From Parasphingorhabdus marina DSM 22363 (GTDB lineage Bacteria > Pseudomonadota > Alphaproteobacteria > Sphingomonadales > Sphingomonadaceae): DNA of 64,000 bases. Numbering within the stretch: the stretch's first letter is position 1; each line of letters opens with the position of its first letter. The stretch lies in contig NZ_FSQW01000001.1 of the NCBI RefSeq assembly GCF_900128895.1, positions 124,001-188,000 of the forward strand. Direction: 5' to 3'. The notes beneath the pieces are model-generated. The model ran no database searches. It was not told the origin of the DNA and worked only from the letters and a program-made list of their open reading frames with translations. The translations under genes and the position numbers were made by a program. Shown here in pieces: positions 60,838 through 64,000 of the stretch.

Positions 60838-61332
60838 TCATTCAGGGACAAGTTCCCGGAAACGGTCGATTTCACACTTGGAACCCGTGCGGGAATGGAG
60901 AATATCCCGGTCAGCACAGATCTTGCCGTCTTCGGATTTCTCCATGTAAAATCCCGAATAGAAGCTCCGGGCCTGGCATTTTTTCTCCAGTCGAGCCCGG
61001 ACCCGCTTGCGATCGCGGGTAATCAGATCGAGATTGCGGCCACCGAACATCTGCACGCCCAATATATTGTTCATCGGCATGCACTTGCCCATCCTTTTCT
61101 CGCGATAGGTGAGCGGTGCGGAGGTGCGGGATTCGCTGGCACGTGTCGAGGGGCGTGTCGGCCGCTGACGCGGAACCCGGATGATCACCCGCTTGCGAAA
61201 ACGCACCTGTGCCCAGCGCCATGTAGCTGGCGGCACAAAAATGCCCTCCGACCGGGCACCTTCTTCGGGAACCAGGGGCTCGGCGGCCATTGGCGCTGCA
61301 AGCAAAAGCATGGCAGAAAGCGAAAAACTCAC
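60838..61332 (-). CDS. Exported Cys-containing protein of unknown function
   Basis: 164 aa. Signal peptide MSFSLSAMLLLAAPMAA; mature protein is Arg-rich with YREKRMGKCMPMNNILGVQM, DLITRDRKRVRARLEKKCQA and SFYSGFYMEKSEDGKICADR, and four Cys (in GKC, KKC, KIC and SKC). I recall this pattern from uncharacterised sphingomonad exported proteins. It is divergently transcribed from the FAD-linked dehydrogenase. Function unknown. Confidence 0.7.
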   Translation of the reverse strand: MSFSLSAMLLLAAPMAAEPLVPEEGARSEGIFVPPATWRWAQVRFRKRVIIRVPRQRPTRPSTRASESRTSAPLTYREKRMGKCMPMNNILGVQMFGGRNLDLITRDRKRVRARLEKKCQARSFYSGFYMEKSEDGKICADRDILHSRTGSKCEIDRFRELVPE

Positions 61333-61509
61333 CCAAATCCCTTATTCTTTATCATCAATGCTATAACAGCCCCGATTGAACATTCGATGAACTGCGCCTC
61401 ATGGCATTTTGAACCAAATTTTGGCAAGGGGCTTGATAAATCGACCGGCGGGACGACCTTCTCACCGGAACCTGACCGCTTCCGAACAGGGAGCCTGCGG
61501 AGCAAGAAC

Positions 61510-62958
61510 ATGCCTGAACGATCAGACTGGCTGAAAAAAATGGAAACCGTGGTTGGCAACAAGGGCCTGTCGCAATCGGAAGATGACATGGCACCCTGGC
61601 TGACCGACTGGCGCGGCCGGTATACCGGCGCGGCCCAGGCACTGGTTTCTCCGGGGTGCACCGAAGAGGTGGCCGAAATCATCCGTATCGCCGCAGAGTA
61701 CCGGATTGCGATCGTCCCCCAGGGAGGCAATAGCGGGATGGTCGGCGGGGCGACACCTGACAAAAGCGGCCAGTCGGTCCTGCTTTCGCTGCGACGGATG
61801 AACAATATCCGGAACATTGCCGCTGCAGACCAGCTGGTCACCTGCGATGCCGGTGTGATCCTGCAAAATCTGCATGAGGCCCTTGCCGGAGAGGGACAAC
61901 GATTCCCGCTCACTCTCGGCGGCAAGGGATCCGCAACCGTTGGCGGGCTCGTCTCGACCAATGCCGGCGGAACACAGGTTTTGCGGCACGGAGCGATGCG
62001 CGCGCTGGTCGCGGGGATAGAGGCAGTCCTGCCGGATGGCAGCATTTATTCGGGTCTGGCTCCGCTCAAAAAGGACAATCGCGGTTATGACCTCAAGCAG
62101 CTGCTGATCGGTGGAGAGGGCACGCTGGGTGTCGTGACCGCGGCCACGCTCAGGACTGTTCCGGCCCTGATCGACCGCTGTGTTGCCTGGGCTGGCGTAT
62201 CGACGCCGCAGCAGGCCCACCGGTTGTTCCAGTTTCTCAACACCGAGGAAAGCCAGGCGCTGGAGGGTTTCGAAATTGTTCCGCGCACCTGCCTGGACGC
62301 CGTCCTGTCGCATATCCCTGGGACCCGGGCACCGCTGGAAAAACCATCAGAGTGGAATGTCCTGATCGAAATTGTGCGCGATCAGGCGTCGGCCCCAGAT
62401 CCGCGAGACCGCGTCGAACAGCTCCTTGCCGATGCCATCGGGAAGGACCTGATTCTGGATGCGGCCATCGCCAGCAGCGAATCTCAGGCCGAGGATTTCT
62501 GGAAACTCCGGGACTCGATCGCCGAAGCCGAGCGCGCGCAAGGTCCGGCCCTGCAGCATGACATCAGCGTGCCGGTCAGCGCCATGGCGGATTTTATCAT
62601 CGACGCCGGCGCCGAAATCGAGCGGCAATTCACAGGCACCGAGGTGGCTGCATTCGGACATATGGGTGATGGCAATGTCCATTTTCATGTCAAGGCCCCA
62701 CCGGGAACCGCGGCACAGCCCTGGACCGAGGAATCTGCCAGGTCCATTTCGCCGGCAGTCCATGATCTGGTAGTTGCAGCCGGGGGCTCGATTTCTGCGG
62801 AGCATGGTATCGGACAGACCAAGGTCGATGAACTCGAGCGCCTGTCCGGTTCCGCCCGGCTTGGCAGCCTGCGTGCCATCAAGTCGGCACTGGATCCCCA
62901 TCTCATCATGAACCCGGGGAAGCTGGTTCCCCTTGCGTCGTGGAAGCCAGCCTCTTAA
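61510..62958 (+). CDS. FAD-binding oxidoreductase, D-2-hydroxyacid dehydrogenase type
   Basis: 482 aa. PCMH FAD-binding domain (PQGGNSGMVGGATPDKSGQS, LGGKGSATVGGLVSTNAGGT, LRHGAMRALVAGIEAVLPDG) and C-terminal FAD-oxidase domain with VAAFGHMGDGNVHFHVKAPP and SAEHGIGQTKVDEL (His ligands of the catalytic metal). Resembles D-lactate or D-2-hydroxyglutarate dehydrogenases; substrate not determined. The start is 61510 with a GGAG site nearby; a longer in-frame reading is upstream of any site. SapC follows. Confidence 0.88.
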   Translation: MPERSDWLKKMETVVGNKGLSQSEDDMAPWLTDWRGRYTGAAQALVSPGCTEEVAEIIRIAAEYRIAIVPQGGNSGMVGGATPDKSGQSVLLSLRRMNNIRNIAAADQLVTCDAGVILQNLHEALAGEGQRFPLTLGGKGSATVGGLVSTNAGGTQVLRHGAMRALVAGIEAVLPDGSIYSGLAPLKKDNRGYDLKQLLIGGEGTLGVVTAATLRTVPALIDRCVAWAGVSTPQQAHRLFQFLNTEESQALEGFEIVPRTCLDAVLSHIPGTRAPLEKPSEWNVLIEIVRDQASAPDPRDRVEQLLADAIGKDLILDAAIASSESQAEDFWKLRDSIAEAERAQGPALQHDISVPVSAMADFIIDAGAEIERQFTGTEVAAFGHMGDGNVHFHVKAPPGTAAQPWTEESARSISPAVHDLVVAAGGSISAEHGIGQTKVDELERLSGSARLGSLRAIKSALDPHLIMNPGKLVPLASWKPAS

Positions 62959-63007
62959 AGGCGCTGCAAGGAAATTTTTTAACAACCAATATTCGGAGAC
63001 AGTCATC

Positions 63008-63790
63008 ATGGCCAGCGCGCCTCAACAAGCTCTACCCATGTTCTACAAGGATCTCGTACCGCTTAATTCCAAAGAGCACGGGAAATGGCGGATCAAGGGT
63101 CTCGACGACGGGGCGTTTCTTGCCCAGCAGCATGCGATTCCGATCACCAGCGACGAATTTATCGACGCGTGCCGGAACTATCCCATCGTTTTTTCGGTTG
63201 GAGAGAACAGCGTGCCACTGATTCTCATGGGTCTGAACGAGGGTGTAAACGCCTACCTGAACGACAAAGGACAGTTTGATCACCCGACCTATGTTCCAGC
63301 TTATGTCCGCCGCTATCCCTTCCTGCTTGCGAAACTCAATCCGGACGCCGAAGAATTATCTCTTTGCTTCGATCCGACAGCAGGCGCGATCGGTGAATTT
63401 GACGAAGGACAACCCCTTTTTGATGGGGACCAGCCCAGCGAAGACACCAAACGCATTCTGGAATTCTGTGAGAATTTCGAAGGTTCAGGCCAGCGCACCG
63501 CGCAATTCATGGCAGAACTGGAGAAGCTGGAACTGCTGATGGACGGCGAGGTCTCGATCGAGCAAAACGGGGTCGATAAACCCTATGTCTATCGCGGTTT
63601 TCGCATGGTCAACGAGCAGAAGCTTCGGGACATGCGCGGTGACGAGCTGCGGAAGCTGAATCAGAACGGTATGCTCCCGCTCATCTATGCGCATCTGTTT
63701 TCCTTGCAGATCATGCGGGACGTCTTTGCCAAGCAGGTTGCTGCGGGCAAGGTGCCACAGGTGAGTGAGGCCCCTTCCATTCAGGTCTGA
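63008..63790 (+). CDS. SapC family protein
   Basis: 260 aa cytoplasmic protein. HGKWRIKGLDDGAFLAQQHA, PIVFSVGENSVPLILMGLNE and LAKLNPDAEELSLCFDPTAG are the SapC-family pattern. The name comes from a Campylobacter S-layer locus and gives no function here. The start at 63008 follows CGGAGACAGTCATC; 49 nt separate it from the dehydrogenase gene, suggesting one operon. A hairpin lies 180 nt downstream. Confidence 0.87.
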   Translation: MASAPQQALPMFYKDLVPLNSKEHGKWRIKGLDDGAFLAQQHAIPITSDEFIDACRNYPIVFSVGENSVPLILMGLNEGVNAYLNDKGQFDHPTYVPAYVRRYPFLLAKLNPDAEELSLCFDPTAGAIGEFDEGQPLFDGDQPSEDTKRILEFCENFEGSGQRTAQFMAELEKLELLMDGEVSIEQNGVDKPYVYRGFRMVNEQKLRDMRGDELRKLNQNGMLPLIYAHLFSLQIMRDVFAKQVAAGKVPQVSEAPSIQV

Positions 63791-63971
63791 TTCGCTTTCA
63801 GGCATTACCGGCCCGAGCTCATGGCGCAGCGACCATGCGAACGGCTGGATCTTGAAATTGTGGCTGATCCACAGTGGCCTTGGTCGTGCCCGATCCGGTT
63901 GCACAAAGGTTGACTGTACTTGAGATATACCCATTTCGGGCGCAAAATCCGAAGGAAGGGTCAGCAAAGCA

Positions 63972-63993
63972 GCCCCAATTTCACATTTGGGGC
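63972..63993. terminator. Hairpin near the right edge
   Basis: GCCCCAA - TTTCACAT - TTGGGGC is a perfect 7-bp stem. It may end the dehydrogenase-sapC transcript or one entering from the right. No T run is seen on the plus side within the window. The stretch 63791-63971 contains no gene that I can support. Confidence 0.4.
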
Positions 63994-64000
63994 TTGCAAC

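Noticed and set aside
63485-63967. 160-codon minus-strand open frame at the right edge
   Set aside because: Mostly antisense to SapC, and its unique N-terminal part shows no coding features.
1-64000. CRISPR array
   Set aside because: No regular direct repeats with unique spacers were seen; the repeated sequences are dispersed inverted elements.

Overview
The window looks like a chromosomal segment of an alphaproteobacterium of the order Sphingomonadales (Sphingorhabdus/Parasphingorhabdus/Sphingopyxis-like). The pointers are a PEP-CTERM tail of the PEPATWAMMIGGFG type, a gene transfer agent (GTA) cluster carrying DUF6127 and DUF2793 genes, a tiny aa3-oxidase subunit IV gene beside a three-gene pnt operon, a large TonB receptor, tandem DUF4349 lipoproteins and a SapC-family protein. 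The order and family assignments are inference from gene content. No tRNA, rRNA, CRISPR array, integrase or complete insertion sequence was seen.

Layout. 1-10.2 kb: a cut-off membrane methyltransferase-like gene, a PQQ-type sugar dehydrogenase lipoprotein, DUF1499, a GNAT acetyltransferase, an overlapping DUF1285 / CoA-pyrophosphatase / CCA-adding-enzyme operon, a broken PEP-CTERM gene abutting parC, and an enoyl-CoA-hydratase/SnoaL-like pair. 10.4-12.7 kb: a small acidic lipoprotein and two paralogous DUF4349 lipoproteins. 12.8-17.4 kb: purC, then a TbpB-like lipoprotein with its putative Slam exporter, then purS-purQ. 17.5-18.7 kb: an OmpA-family porin with its own terminator.

18.8-33.9 kb (minus strand): a near-complete type-I (RcGTA-like) gene transfer agent head-tail cluster. 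It runs from a small terminase-like gp1 through gp2 terminase, portal, DUF6127, protease, capsid, connector, stopper, tail terminator, tail tube, chaperones, tape measure, distal-tail/TIM-barrel fusion, hub, peptidase and gp15 to DUF2793. A good sigma70-like promoter lies in front of gp1. Two likely expression breaks interrupt it: a dispersed repeat between portal and DUF6127, and an intrinsic terminator after the capsid gene. The gp15 protein lacks the TIM-barrel section known from Rhodobacter, while gp12 carries a long TIM-barrel-like N-terminus.

34-46.9 kb: a cNMP-binding/patatin phospholipase, DUF2855, a sodium:alanine symporter, a YqaA membrane protein sandwiched between two inverted repeat copies, a beta-helix protein translationally coupled to a diheme cytochrome c, DUF2147, a Bcr/CflA efflux pump, a pentapeptide/LprI-like exported protein and dinB. 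47-53.1 kb: a TonB receptor, an unknown exported protein, gshA and an Asp/Glu racemase. 53.4-56.5 kb: pntB-pntAB-pntAA plus the aa3 subunit IV gene. 56.6-64 kb: an orphan sigma54 regulator, a lipoprotein, a MOSC protein, a DEAD-box helicase, an exported Cys-containing protein, an FAD-linked 2-hydroxyacid-type dehydrogenase and SapC.

The most unusual non-coding signal is a family of five roughly 200-265 bp repeats (30.4, 38.8, 39.6, 42.2 and 53.2 kb). They share the terminal inverted sequence CCTCAAGCGCCGGGCG and sit tightly against gene ends. One lies inside the GTA operon and one supplies the ribosome binding site of the downstream gene.
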